A stretch of DNA of 64,000 nucleotides from Typha latifolia (lineage: Eukaryota; Streptophyta; Magnoliopsida; Poales; Typhaceae). The notes under the pieces were generated by a model. The model ran no database searches. It saw only the letters and a list, made by a program, of their open reading frames with translations, and was not told where the DNA came from. The stretch is from positions 6,738,850 to 6,802,849 of the forward strand of contig CM034113.1 of the NCBI GenBank assembly GCA_019914945.1, read 5' to 3'. The translations under genes were made by a program, and so were the position numbers. Positions 36,601 through 48,300 of this stretch are shown piece after piece (position 1 is the first letter of the stretch; the number at the start of each line of letters is the position of its first letter).

Positions 36601-38258
36601 AGCTAAAATATGATTAGCTTAGCATATGCATAACTTATGCTTGCAGAAGAATATTGGGGTTACTTACTCTTGAGGAGATAACATGAGGACCATAGATGAT
36701 TTTTTATTTTGACACCAATTACAAAACATAGAAATAAATAGTATGAACATATCATTCTTAGGTCCAAAACTATCTGTTTTTGTTAAATCATATAAGTGAC
36801 CAAATTATGATTTAAATGTTGAGCATTCTATAAGAAATATCTGGAGAAAGTAAATCTGAAAAGTGAAAACTATATGTTTGATGATAATATCTTTCAAGAT
36901 TTATAAGCAATTGTGAATTATGATCATAACAGTCCCAATTTCAGTGAATTCATATGGAAGATCCATATGTGAAAAAAAAACTATGGAATCTTAATATTAT
37001 ATTGAGAAGTGAATTTACTTAAGTGTGCGATATATATGAAGTTTTTCAATTTGTGGAAGAAGTGCAATCTAGATATTTTAGTAACTTGTCCAAAAATTTT
37101 AAGGAATGTCCTAAATAAGCAGACTGAAGCACAATTCTTATAGAAATTAATTTATAATAATTATTAATTTTAAGTATCATTTAAGATGTTGCGAAGTTTC
37201 AAGAATGCAACTAAGGAGGGTAGAATATGACAACCTGAAATTTATAAAATAAGTAAGAAATTAGAGATATTATTTAGATAATGATAGATTTAGTTTTATT
37301 ACCTTTTATGATTCGAATTAAATCAAATCAAGATCTAAATTAATTAGACTCCCTAATTAAATAAGAAAGGAGATTAAATATTACCTTATTAAGACTTATC
37401 TTTTTATTTTATCTATAAAAAGAGGGGAAATGTTAGAATAAAATAAACCCTTGAGATCTCAAATTGAGGCATGACATCTTGCGTTCCCTATACCTAGCAT
37501 TGATGATAGTCTCATGCACCAAAATGCTCGTATGGGCACCTCATTATCTATATTTTCACATAATTATATAGAAATCACATGTGCCCTATCATAGGCTTTC
37601 TATTCGTATATATCTGATACAATAGAATGCACTTATAAAGTTTCTCATACTTAATTTTGGTGCTCATTATCTCCACCAGATCAACCAATAAAAGAATAGG
37701 TCATCATCAATTCTCACCTATACTTTTATGTCCACTCAGAAAAGCTACACCTCTACTGAGGAAAAATCTAGAGTCACTAAGGAAAGAAATACCACTGATT
37801 CAGGTAACACAATGAGCTCTTGTATTTCTATAATCTAAACAGTTTCAAGGTATGATAACAAGGAACATGTAAAGACTCCAACAGGGTACCTATTGTATCA
37901 AGTCATCATCCTTAATCTTAGTGCATTCTGAATTTCTAATGTTACAGCGCAATCTTTTAAGCATTGGGACTTGCTTCCACCTCTGATACTAGAGAGATGA
38001 TCCAGATTGCAGAGCACCATTCTAGCAATGTATGCTTTAGCTCATCAACTAGTACGAATTGCCACAATTGCAACTCGTACTATGCCGCTGGCACGCACAT
38101 CCATAGTACGAGTGGTACCGCATGGCATCCCTCCTAATAGTTCCGTCGCTCGGTGTCGAGCTACCCATTGCCAATCACTATCGCCGATCGCCGTCTCCCG
38201 AGCGCGTCGGGTGCCCTAGCCCGAGGGAGAAGGTGAGATTGAGAGAGAGAGAGAGATC

Positions 38259-38298
<40 letters not shown>

Positions 38299-41200
38299 CT
38301 CGATCTCACCTTCTCTCTCGGGCTGGGGCACCCGACGCGCTCGACGGCGATCGGCAACGGCAGGTGACCGGCGGTTGGCGACGACGAAGGTGAGTATCTC
38401 TTTTTTTTTCTTCTCCTCTTACGACACGGGCGGCAAGTGCCGCGGCACGTGCCGTGCTGTGCCGTGTCGTGCCGGCCGGTGGTCGGCACGGTCCGTGCCT
38501 GTGGCACGGCCATCATTAACTCGTACGTTAGATGTATTTGTACTAGAACACTCAACTAAATAACCAATTATGTAACCTCTCTTCAGAGAGGGTTCTCACC
38601 AACAAATGATATCGAACTTCCGGTATGCAAAAATGAACTTCCAGAGTGATTATCTTCATATAAGTGTGCTCCGACTCTGACACAATCAATTAGTAATTTC
38701 ATTTCATATAGACATTCAATTTTGGAAATACAAATCAAAAGGCAAGTTTGACACACTTCCAGTAAAGTCTGAAGGCAAGTTAGCACGAGTTCCAAAATAG
38801 TAGTCCTAACTCCAAATATAAGAATCCTGCATTTCAATTGAAATCTTGCATTTCCTACCTTCTAACTGTTAATAACTAAAGAAAAATCATGCTAAGAAGT
38901 TGGACATCATACTAATATTTCTTCGTAACTTTGGTCAGCCATAATCCATTATTTCAACTGAAGAAAACATTACAAGAAACTATCTGTGTCACTGCATGAG
39001 CTCAACAAGGTTTTATTCAAACTGTTCCATGATAAATTCCTGACAAAAACTCATGCTTACTGCCAGTTGCACTGCTGATTCATTTACTGCTTTTATCTAG
39101 GAAAAGAAGAAAATAACGCACTAGTGAAACAAGTCAGGTAATCTACCAGGGATTAATTCTTGTCTGATATTTGTGTTGTGTATTTTTGCAGGGTAGGACT
39201 GAAAGAAGAAAGAGCTAGGGCACTTACAGCACCAGGTGTCCAGTGGATAGACTTCAGCTCATTCCGCTCAAATATGCTTCTGAAAAAAGAGTTAACGAAA
39301 CAACATTGTTAGTTTGTTGAATTATTCTTCTTCCTTTTGATTCGACCACTTGACTGACCTAAGAGGAAAAGAAATAAAACAATCAGCAGAACATTCACTT
39401 CCTAGCTTCATTTTGAATTATCAAATCGTGAAATAAAAAGTACATGGAAAAGACTAAGAAAGGAAAACAAGAAACAAAAGAATAGTAATAATTTGTAGGT
39501 GGGAAAAAGAAGAGGAACACATAATATATTAAATAGTAAATACTAACTCAATATTCTGTTAGTAAAAGGTCTAGACTGAGAAAGTAGAAAAAAATAAGGT
39601 CCAATGCCATCAGAAATGGGTGAATACTTGCATAGCCACAGCCATCTCATTAGCGATGGGTGCTTTAAATTTGTATGCATGTCACAGTTATGGTAAAATA
39701 TAGATTGAAAGGCAAAGGATAGATACATTTGACAAGCACTGACAACAGCTCCAAATAAGCCCAGCATTGCCATCAGTTCAACTCTATCTCCATTCTTCAC
39801 TAGAAACTCCTGAGGAGAGGTAAATTCATATGAATATAAGTCCCATGCAAACTATAATATAACATTAGTGTGATCATAGAAATGCCCTCACTGCCTTCCT
39901 GGGTGAAAACAAACCACAAAATGAGTAACATGTGGCACCACATTGAAAGAAAGAAAAATTTTCTTTCTTATGTTCTTACTTGATTATTAATTTAGTATGA
40001 AGAGACAAAAGATACAACAAAAGAGAACGCAACAAAGTGGACCAAGAAATAGAGACGCATAAAACTTATAAATCGACAAAATTGAAACAAAGATCATTAA
40101 CTAATCAACCTTTCAATATGATCAATCAAATTACGTATAAACATAGGGTTGTACTGGCCCCTATTTTGTCACAGCTACTCTTTCAGATGCATTAAGGAAG
40201 AAAAGAAATATGTGATATCTATCACCATCAAATAAAATATAAGAAACTTCTTCTAATAATAACTAATCCTAAAATTGTCCTATGTTCCTTGCACACACTA
40301 TATATATGGATTTACCAGGTACAATTTCAAACATCACCGAATATGTCAACAAGTCACTAATCCTAACTATTTCAGGTCTGCTTACTTCTTAATAAAAAGA
40401 ACTAAAGAAGTAAAGAAAATCAGAAAAGTGCTGTTGGAATATTACATTAAAAGCTGAAACAATTGCCAGTTGTAAATTAAGCAATGGTATCTGGGGCTTT
40501 CTATAGAATGGCCAGGAGAAGGTTACGCAATTCACGCAAACAAAAATCTATTTATTATGTACCGCTAAGCATCTATGCCTTTCCCCGGCAATAATGTGTC
40601 ATATGCAAAAGGTTTTGAATATATCAAATAGAATCTAAAGATGAAACAAAAATCAGAAAAGAGCTGTTGGAATATTACATTAAAAGCTGAAACAATTTGA
40701 TGTGGGCATCATCTTCAATTTGACCAAAATAAAATTGCTTGAGGCCAATTTTGGTCTATTGATCTAATTAGGCTCAATTTATTTTCACATTTAATTTGTT
40801 GAGTTGATTTTTAATTCAAATAATCAATTGAATTAGTCAATTGATAGGTATGGTAAACCTATATGTGGAGAATGTCTATATTAAGTTATTACCTAAATAG
40901 GATTAGTCAATTTAGGTCAGCTTTAATCAATTAAGATCCTATTAGGAAATGAATTCCTATTAGAATCTCAATTGATAGTTATGGTAAGCTTATATATGGG
41001 GGATGTCCATATTGATTTATTACCTAAATTGGGTTAGTCAAATTAGGTGAGATGATAAATTAGAGTCCTATTAGGAAATAAGTTCATATTAGAATCAGCT
41101 AGAATTAAAGTTATTAATCTATTTAAGGGTTATTGCATGAGAAACAAGGCATGATTGGAATAAGATTTATTTGAAATCTCTCATTTTCTCTCCTGCGGTC

Positions 41201-44019
41201 TTCTTCTTCTTCTTCTTCTCTCTCTCTCCCTTTCTCTCCCTCTCTCCCTTTCTCCTACTCTATTGTAAGATTCTCCTCTAATCTTTTCTACTTCCTCTCT
41301 AAACCTCTCTCCTTCTTCAATCTCTACTTTTTTCGTTGGTTATTGCTGCTGTCCAGAAGATTCCAGTAGTGAAAAAGAATCTTTGGATGCCCGGACGTGA
41401 AGAGGAGGACTTTGTTTCAAAGTAAAAGCACTACTATTATATTTATTGGTAAACATAAACTCTAAAATCTTTCCTTACACCATATTTTAGGTTTTTCTAC
41501 TATCAACGTACCTGTTTGAGAGTTGAGGAAGCTATTGTCTTATCTGAGTGGTTTTTCTCTCCTTCCATCTAGTAGTGATCCTTTTAATCAATTAATTTCT
41601 TATCAGTTAATGCTTACTATATTTTACTTTAGTTACTTGTTTGGGTTGATTGTTCTCCAAAACATTGCATTCATCCTAGATTTGCATCACAATTGCCAGT
41701 TGTTCTATAGAATGGCCAGGAGAAGGTTATGCAATTCACGCAAACAAAAATCTATTTATTATGTACCGCTAAGCATCTATGCCTCTCCGTGGCAGTAATG
41801 TGTCATATGCAAAAGGTTTTGAATATATCAAATAGAATCTAAAGATCAAATTCTTACTAGAAATTCAAGAATAAAAAAAAATAGCTTGAGGTATATATGA
41901 GAAAAAGGAAACAACATAAAAGCTTACCTCACTGACATTGCTAATGGCATAAAGGGTAGAACCAGCAATTACAAGCATATCTCCTTTCACTGGGCTGCTT
42001 CCTCCTGCATGGCATCATATCAGGTGAAATTAATGGAAATACTTGCACTGATAATATACTGTCAATATGTTATGCATTAATCCTTTAGGAGAATCACTGA
42101 ACATTACCAGCTCTATCACCAGCATGTACATCAGAAAATATGACTAATACAAGTCCAGATACACAAATAGCTACAGCAGCAAACTTTCTGAATCTGTATT
42201 TTGTCTTCAAGAACATCCAAGTAAGAAAAATAACAGATGGAATAGACCAACAATCCAGAAGCATGACACTTGTCAAAGATGTGTACTGATAAGCCTTGAC
42301 CACTACATAAAGGTAGGAGAAGGAAGAAGAGTTAGCATTCCCACATAAAAGAATTAGGCAAACAACACCTTACATCACTAATAGCTGAGAAATAGAGATG
42401 AGACACTACAGGTTTTTAAGTTAAACAAGGCAAGGATGTTTTCCCATTGACCAATCAGAGAATTGCCTTGCAAGACATGTGTATGGGACCTTATGAGTGT
42501 GAATGGATTTGAACCAGGTACTTTTTTACCTCGAAAAGAAAAGAATAGCAAGCTCAACAAGCACCATTTTCAAGAAAATATAGAGTAGAAGAAACATTTT
42601 AACAAGTCTGATTATTTATCAGATTGTTAAGGTGACCCAATAATCTCAACAGCTAGCACAGTTGGGAGAAAAGACATTGCTGGTATTTGATTTAGATGCC
42701 AGGATACAGAATTCTTTAGCTTCAAACTACCAAATCATACATAAAGGCACAAGTCCTGACCATCCAAATAAAGATTCGTTTTACACAGTTTAATAATAAA
42801 TTAATAAATGAGCACATGTGCTTAGCTACATAAATAAAACTTTACACATATCCTTAATACCAATTTGACTTTTTGTCAACAAAGCCCACTCTTAAAAGAT
42901 TTTCTTGAATATGCCACCAAAACTGGCACTCACCAAGAAAGTTTGCCTCCACATCAACAAAGCCAAGCAGTAGATAGTAAAACCATTTTATCTGCTCCAA
43001 ACAAAATACAAAGTTAGGTAAATACAGCATAAGTATAACTAGCTATTCATGGAAAGAAAAAGATGACACATAATTTCCAGAAAAAAATATACCACACTAA
43101 GCAGGCAAGTACATTGAGCAAATCAGAAAACCTTTTAGGGGCTTAAAATTTGACAGGAAACTAGATTTATTATTTTTCGGGAAATTATAGTGATTATTTA
43201 TCTTGTATAAACAAACTGCAATGTCCAGGCATCAGTATTAATGGTCCAAATAACAACATAACTGCATCCAACGGGTTTACTTTTGAATGTGAAAAAAAAA
43301 AGATCTCCTGCAAAGTAAGAGAGATGCAAATAAGTCAAGCATAAGTCTACACCTTTATTGCTACATCTTTATGATCTAACCCCGCTATGCTTTGATCCAA
43401 TAACATAACACGTTGTTTGATCCTTATTACTTATTAGTACACAAATCTTCTGTATTAATTTGATTCGCACACATTTAACCTCTTCTTTGCACGCATATTG
43501 AATCTGGTAGCAGAGAATAAAGCGACTTGTTTGCATTACTAGCAAAGCAAGATCAAAATTTAACAAATAAACTTATAGATAAAAGTCATAAGAAGCAGTT
43601 AAATAGGATTATAGGAACAGATGGATAAACCTGGAGAGGCTTCTTCCGATGTATCATGAATCCACCGTAGACAATCGCCAACAACACATAATTCAAGAAC
43701 GACTGCGACGTCGGAGCATCGATCCCTGGAAACCACGCAACCAATCAAAAATTAATCAAAAATAATACAAAGCAAAAACCAACAAACTACCAAGATGGTA
43801 TAACCAGGAAACCAAAGATTGCAACTTTACATCCTATTCAATGAAAATGAAAAAGAACTTCAATAAAAGAATTCTTTAGAAATAAAGAGTGCGATCGGAA
43901 CCTCGTCGAGAGAGCTCCGAGGAAGAGAAGCCGGTGGAAGTGATTAGCAACGAGACGAACTGCCCCAACCCGAGCCCGAATAGAGTATTCTTCGACCAGA
44001 ACCCCTCAGAGCTCGCCAT
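33640..44019 (-). CDS. SLC35F-type (DUF914) solute carrier, 11 exons
   Basis: Minus-strand exons: 44019-43902, 43725-43631, 42991-42934, 42302-42108, 42004-41928, 39809-39727, 39279-39228, 34804-34736, 34183-34097, 33992-33931, 33847-33640. They sum to 1,104 nt (367 aa), with phases matching at every junction. The protein has about ten hydrophobic segments, for example GLGLGQFVSLLITST, FLNYVLLAIVYGGFMI, AVAICVSGLVLVIF and YFVAFAAVAVGLLTY, and a hydrophilic C-tail ending AQGKN. Landmarks such as KWFYYLLLGFVDVEANFLVV, VKAYQYTSLTSVMLLDCWSI and YAISNVSEEFLVK are characteristic of eukaryotic SLC35F1/F2 proteins of the drug/metabolite transporter fold. The substrate in plants is not settled. The gene is stretched to 10.4 kb by a 4.4-kb intron 7 and a 2.1-kb intron 5, both with transposon sequence. 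Confidence 0.93.
34805..39227. other. Intron 7 of the SLC35F-type gene, repeat-rich
   Basis: The intron is 4.4 kb. It holds short direct repeats of CTACAGGACTTCAAT (35533, 35581, 35600). A degenerate primer-binding-site-like TAGTATCTGAGCTAGG near 36145 resembles the plant initiator-Met site TGGTATCAGAGC, so an old LTR retrotransposon remnant is likely around 35.5-37.5 kb, without recognisable coding. It also holds the GC-rich hairpin at 38183-38355. No nested gene is supported. Confidence 0.5.
38183..38355. repeat. GC-rich inverted repeat with (TA)n loop
   Basis: The left arm (about 38183-38245: GCCGATCGCCGTC, GAGCGCGTCGGGTGCCC, AGCCCGAGGGAGAAGGTGAG) is the near-perfect reverse complement of the right arm (about 38294-38355: CTCACCTTCTCTCTCGGGCT, GGGGCACCCGACGCGCTC, GACGGCGATCGGC). 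The loop is a (GA)n tract plus about 33 bases of TA repeat. GTGCC/GGCAC-rich sequence with CGTAC-type ends (about 38047-38530) surrounds it and may be the whole element. It lies in a transporter intron, so transcription would give a roughly 60-bp dsRNA stem. Confidence 0.85.
40419..41855. repeat. Tandem duplication (about 231 bp) split by the solo LTR
   Basis: Copy 1 covers about 40419-40649. Copy 2 starts at 40650 (again CTGTTGGAATATTACATTAA) and is interrupted after 40697, resuming at 41691 with CTATAGAATGGCCAGGAGAA and CTATTTATTATGTACCGC to about 41855. Copy 1 has about 25 extra bases between GCCAGTTG and CTATAGAATGG. The duplication came first and the LTR insertion second. Confidence 0.85.
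40698..41690 (+). mobile_element. Solo LTR, 993 bp, with 5-bp target duplication
   Basis: It begins TGATGTGGGC and ends TTTGCATCA, so it has TG...CA termini with inverted TGATG/CATCA. It is bounded by CAATT on both sides (40693-40697 and 41691-41695), the 5-bp duplication expected of LTR retrotransposon integration. It has no gag or pol, so two LTRs have recombined. Inside are a roughly 131-bp direct duplication (CAATTGATAG at 40838 and 40969), a TATA-poor promoter zone and a pyrimidine-rich leader near 41160-41280. It sits in intron 5 of the SLC35F-type gene. Confidence 0.85.
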
Positions 44020-45244
44020 TAAACGACTTGAAGCTTCGGATGAATTAAGAAATCACGAGCAAAGCAGTGCAAGGCCAAGGGAGTAACGAGCAGCAGTGAG
44101 GTGTGATGTTGAGATTGGAGGTCATGGACGGATGGGATTAAGAAAATAGGTACGATTCGATTTGAGCCGTCGTACGAAAGGAATCGATTGGATTCGGAAT
44201 TCGGAAAGGAGTCGAGGAATGGAAAAGTTAAGCCGTTAAGGTGGGGTTGGACTTTGGAATGCAATTGGGGCAGGGCAATCTCACGTTCTAGGTTTCCTTT
44301 TTGACTTCAATTCGGTTATCAGTTTTGACATTTCTTTGCAAGTATGAGTAGAATTTTCCAATAAATACCCTCATATTTTTACTCCTCTATTAGTAGATGC
44401 ACAGATTTGAGGAACTTAAAAATTATATAAAAAATAGATTTGATGAACTTAAAAATTATATAAAAAATAGGTTTGAGAAACTTAGGCGACGTTGAGCGGA
44501 TGGATTAGGTTGGATTGAGTCGGGCCTTATTGATCGCCTTGCCAATTTGATCAGTTGTGTGGGGCTTGGTTCAGACTTTTATAATTTACTAGTTAGTTAT
44601 TATTATCTATATATTTAATAATTAAATTTACTATCCATATTCGAAGGAAAAAAAATGATTTTATCGCTATATTAATTTGTATCTTGTTCATTTTCAACCC
44701 TATTATAAATATTTTTTAGATTTTAATTACACTCGGCTTTCGGATTATTTTCTAGCGTATATCTTTTAAATATTTTTTTACCATATAGACCCTGATATAT
44801 GAAAATTCTTAGTTCAGAAAATCTATATAATTACTATTTTTTAGTTGAGAGGCTCATATAAAAATTGTTTTTTAGTTCAGATATTTTATATGGATAATTG
44901 TGAAGTTCATGAGTTCTATGTTAAAAGTTATGATCGTTTAAGGGGCTAAGTAAAATTATTCCTAATATTTATAAAACAATTTGATAATGCTACATCAACA
45001 CTATTCTATTTTGGGCTATTTGTAGGAAAAAAAAACTCTTTAGATTTTAATAATAACAAGATTGAGCCCTTAAAATTTAAATATATTTATTCTTATATTA
45101 AATGCATACATTTTTATAATAAACATATATAATTTATCCCCTTACATCTAATTGAGCTTATTTTCCAACTTAATTCCGGAAATACCCTTTTCCAATATCA
45201 ACTAAACCGGTTAAACCTCCAACTCTCCCTTCTCTCTAGGGTTT
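44020..45244. promoter_or_regulatory. Divergent promoter region between SLC35F-type and PPR genes
   Basis: The transporter runs left from 44019 and the PPR gene runs right from 45395, so promoters for both must lie in this 1.2-kb AT-rich stretch. About 44380-44480 has a short direct repeat (TTGA[G/T]GAACTTAAAAATTATATAAAAAATAG, two to three diverged units). No further gene is supported. Confidence 0.5.
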
Positions 45245-45262
45245 ATGGGAACCCACGCCTAA
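45245..45262 (+). CDS. Five-codon upstream ORF
   Basis: A minimal reading frame, MGTHA then stop, lies 132 bases before the main PPR start. It is probably in the leader. Its significance depends on the transcription start. Confidence 0.3.
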   Translation: MGTHA

Positions 45263-45272
45263 ACCTCCAACT

Positions 45273-45398
45273 ATGGCGCTCCCATCTCCTCTCTTCCTCT
45301 CCAAATCCTTCCCTGAAACCCTCCCTATTCGATGGTCAAGGCCTCACCTTGGCGACCCAAGCCGTAGGATCCCTCGTCTCTCCGCCGCCGCAACATGA
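45273..45398 (+). CDS. Upstream ORF (41 codons) overlapping the PPR start codon
   Basis: The frame begins MALPSPLFLSKSFPETLPIR and ends in a TGA that shares bases with the main ATG (ATGA overlap). The peptide is rich in Pro, Arg, Ser and Leu with few acids, like an organelle transit peptide. It could be a translational control element that permits termination-reinitiation. Alternatively, a one-base change may have separated an older transit peptide from the main frame. It is real as sequence; translation is unproven. Confidence 0.4.
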   Translation: MALPSPLFLSKSFPETLPIRWSRPHLGDPSRRIPRLSAAAT

Positions 45399-48300
45399 GC
45401 CGCCGTGCGGCGGCGATCCTCTTCAACCAATCGTCGGCTGTATCCTTCGCCGGAGCCATATGCCGCTTCCCGCCATCGCAATCGGCGATTGCCCGCGTGA
45501 ATCCGTTCAAAAGGCCGCGCCTTTATCTCTGCAGCAGCAGCAGCAGCAGCAGCTGTTCCTCTCGAGACGACGACCTGAGCGGTTTGGTCGATCGAGAGTT
45601 TTCTATTCCGTGCAACGGAGATTTGAACGGTCGTGTGGAACGCCCAAAGCACTCCGTGTCGCCAAAAGACTTCTCTTTTTTGCATGAAGATAAGAAGCCT
45701 GTGGATTCGGATGAGTTCTCCGGAGAGGCTATTTTGATCTCCAAGGCAATTAAAGCTAATGGGCCTGACATAAATGATCAAACCGAGAAGTTGTTGAGGC
45801 AATTTAGAGGAAAGCTAAGCGAGTCCCTGATGATCGAGGTTCTTACTCTCCTGAAAGTTCCTGAATTGTGCGTTAAATTCTTCATCTGGGCTGGCCGCCA
45901 AATTGGCTACAGTCATACTGGAAGGACTTATGATTCCCTGATAGAAAGTTTAGGTTTTGATGAGAAGAGCAGGGTCTCTCAGCAGTTCTTGAGGGAGATT
46001 GGAGAGAATGACCGGGAAGTTCTTGGTAGATTGCTTAATGTCCTTGTCCGGAAGTGTTGCCGCAGTGGTCTTTGGAATGAGGCTCTCGAGGAACTCGGAA
46101 GGCTCAAGGATCATGGTTATAGACCATCACAGGTGACATATAATGCCCTGATTCAGGTTCTTTTGAGTGCTGAGCGATTGGATTCGGCTTTTTTAGTTCA
46201 TAAGGAGATGTCAGACTTGGGCTTTTGTATGGATAGGTTCACTATGGGCTGCTTTGCACACTCCTTATGCAAAGCCAGGAGGTGGGTGGAAGCTCTTAAT
46301 ATTATTGAAAAGGAAGACTTCACACTTGACACTGTATTGTGTACCCAGATGATACATGGGTTGTTGGAAGCTTCGCTTTTTGAGGAAGCCATGTCTTTCC
46401 TTCATCGGATGCGATCCAACTCTTGCATCCCAAATGTTGTGACTTATAGAACATTACTTTCGGGTTTTTTGAGGAAGAAGCAGCTTGGTTGGTGCAAGAG
46501 AATCATTAATATGATGATCACTGAGGGTTGCAATCCGAACCCTTCTTTGTTTAATTCTCTTCTTCATGCTTATTGTAGCACTGGAGACTATGATTATGCT
46601 TACAAGCTCTTGAAGAAGATGGCTGCTTGTGGTTGTCGTCCAGGTTATGTTGCATACAATATCTTTATTGGAAGTATATGTGGGAGTGATCACTTGCCGG
46701 GTAATGACTTGTTGGAGGTGGCAGAGAATGTTTACGGGGAAATGCTAGATGCTGGATTCGTTCTTAACAAGGTAAATGTAGGTAATTTTGCTCGATGCTT
46801 GTGTGGTGCCCAGAAATTTGAGAAGGCATTTCAGATCATAAAAGAGATGATGAGGAAAGGATTTATACCTGATACTAGCACATACTCTAAGGTCATCGGT
46901 TTTCTTTGCCAGTCTTACAAGGTGGAAAAAGCTCTCCTTTTATTTGAGGAAATGAAGAGGACTGGCATCATTCCTGATGTTTATACATACACTATCTTGA
47001 TTGACTGTTTTTGTAAGGTTGGGCTCACTGAACAAGCTCGGAGTTGGTTTGAAGAAATGGAAAGAAATGGATGCACCCCAACAGTGGTGACATATACTGC
47101 ACTTATACATTCCTACCTGAAAGCTAAGCAACTCTCTCAGGCAAATGATCTCTTTGAGAGAATGATCAATATTGGCTGTCTTCCAAATGTCGTTACATAT
47201 TCTGCTTTGATTGATGGCCTTTGCAAAATTGGGGAGACTCAAAAAGCTTGCCAAATTTATGCCAAAATGATCGGAACATGTGAGACTGCAGAAGTTGATA
47301 TGTACTTTAAAGGTGATGATTGTGCCATTACACAGCCAAATGTTTTTACTTATGGTGCATTGGTAGATGGTTTGTGCAAAGCTCATAAAGTTGCTGAGGC
47401 ATGTGATTTATTGGATGCAATGTTAGCTACTGGTTGTGAGCCAAATCATGTTGTCTATGATGCTCTTATTGATGGCTTCTGCAAGGCTGGAAAGCTTGAT
47501 GATGCACAAGAGATATTCATAAGAATGTCTAAGAGTGGATATACACCTAATGTTTTCACATACAGTTCCTTGATAGATAAATTATTTAAAGACAAAAGAC
47601 TTGATCTTGCCTTGAAGGTTCTCTCTAAAATGTTAGAGAACTCTTGTGCTCCCAATGTTGTTACTTATACTGAGATGATCGATGGTCTCTGTAAAGTAGG
47701 TAAAACCGAAGAGGCTTTGAAGCTTCTAACAATGATGGAAAAGAAAGGATGCAATCCCAATGTAGTAACCTATACTGCCTTAATAGATGGGTTTGGAAAA
47801 GCAGGTAAAGCTGACATGTGTCTTACACTCTTTAGGCAAATGAGCACGAAGGGTTGTTCCCCAAATTTCATCACCTATAGAGTATTGATAAGCCACTGTT
47901 GTGCTGCTGGTCTTTTGGATGAGGCCCACAACTTGCTAGAGGAGATGAAGCAGATGTACTGGCCAAGAAATATAGCAGGATATCGTGATGTGATTCAAGG
48001 GTTCAGCAAGAAATTTATCACCTACCTTGGCCTGTTGGAAGAATTAGCAACATACAGTCCAGTTCCAATTGCCCCTGCTTATAGTATGCTTATTGATAGT
48101 TTTTCTAAAGCTGGCAGGCTGGAGATAGCCTTGAAGTTGCACAAAGAGATGATGGAGACTTCATCATGTCCATCTAATGCTAGCCATAACATGTATTCTT
48201 CATTAATTCAGGGTCTTTGCTTTACATCAAAGATCGAGAAAGCTTTTGAATTGTACAGTGATATGACAAAGGGAAACCATGTTCCAGAATTGATCATCCT

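Noticed and set aside
38007..38555. Frames with basic, Arg-rich sequence on both strands
   Set aside because: They are readings of the GC-rich inverted repeat and its GA/TA loop.
42420..42545. Reverse-oriented B-box-like GGTTCAAATCC suggesting a SINE in the transporter intron
   Set aside because: No convincing A box or target duplication could be matched, so it is not called.
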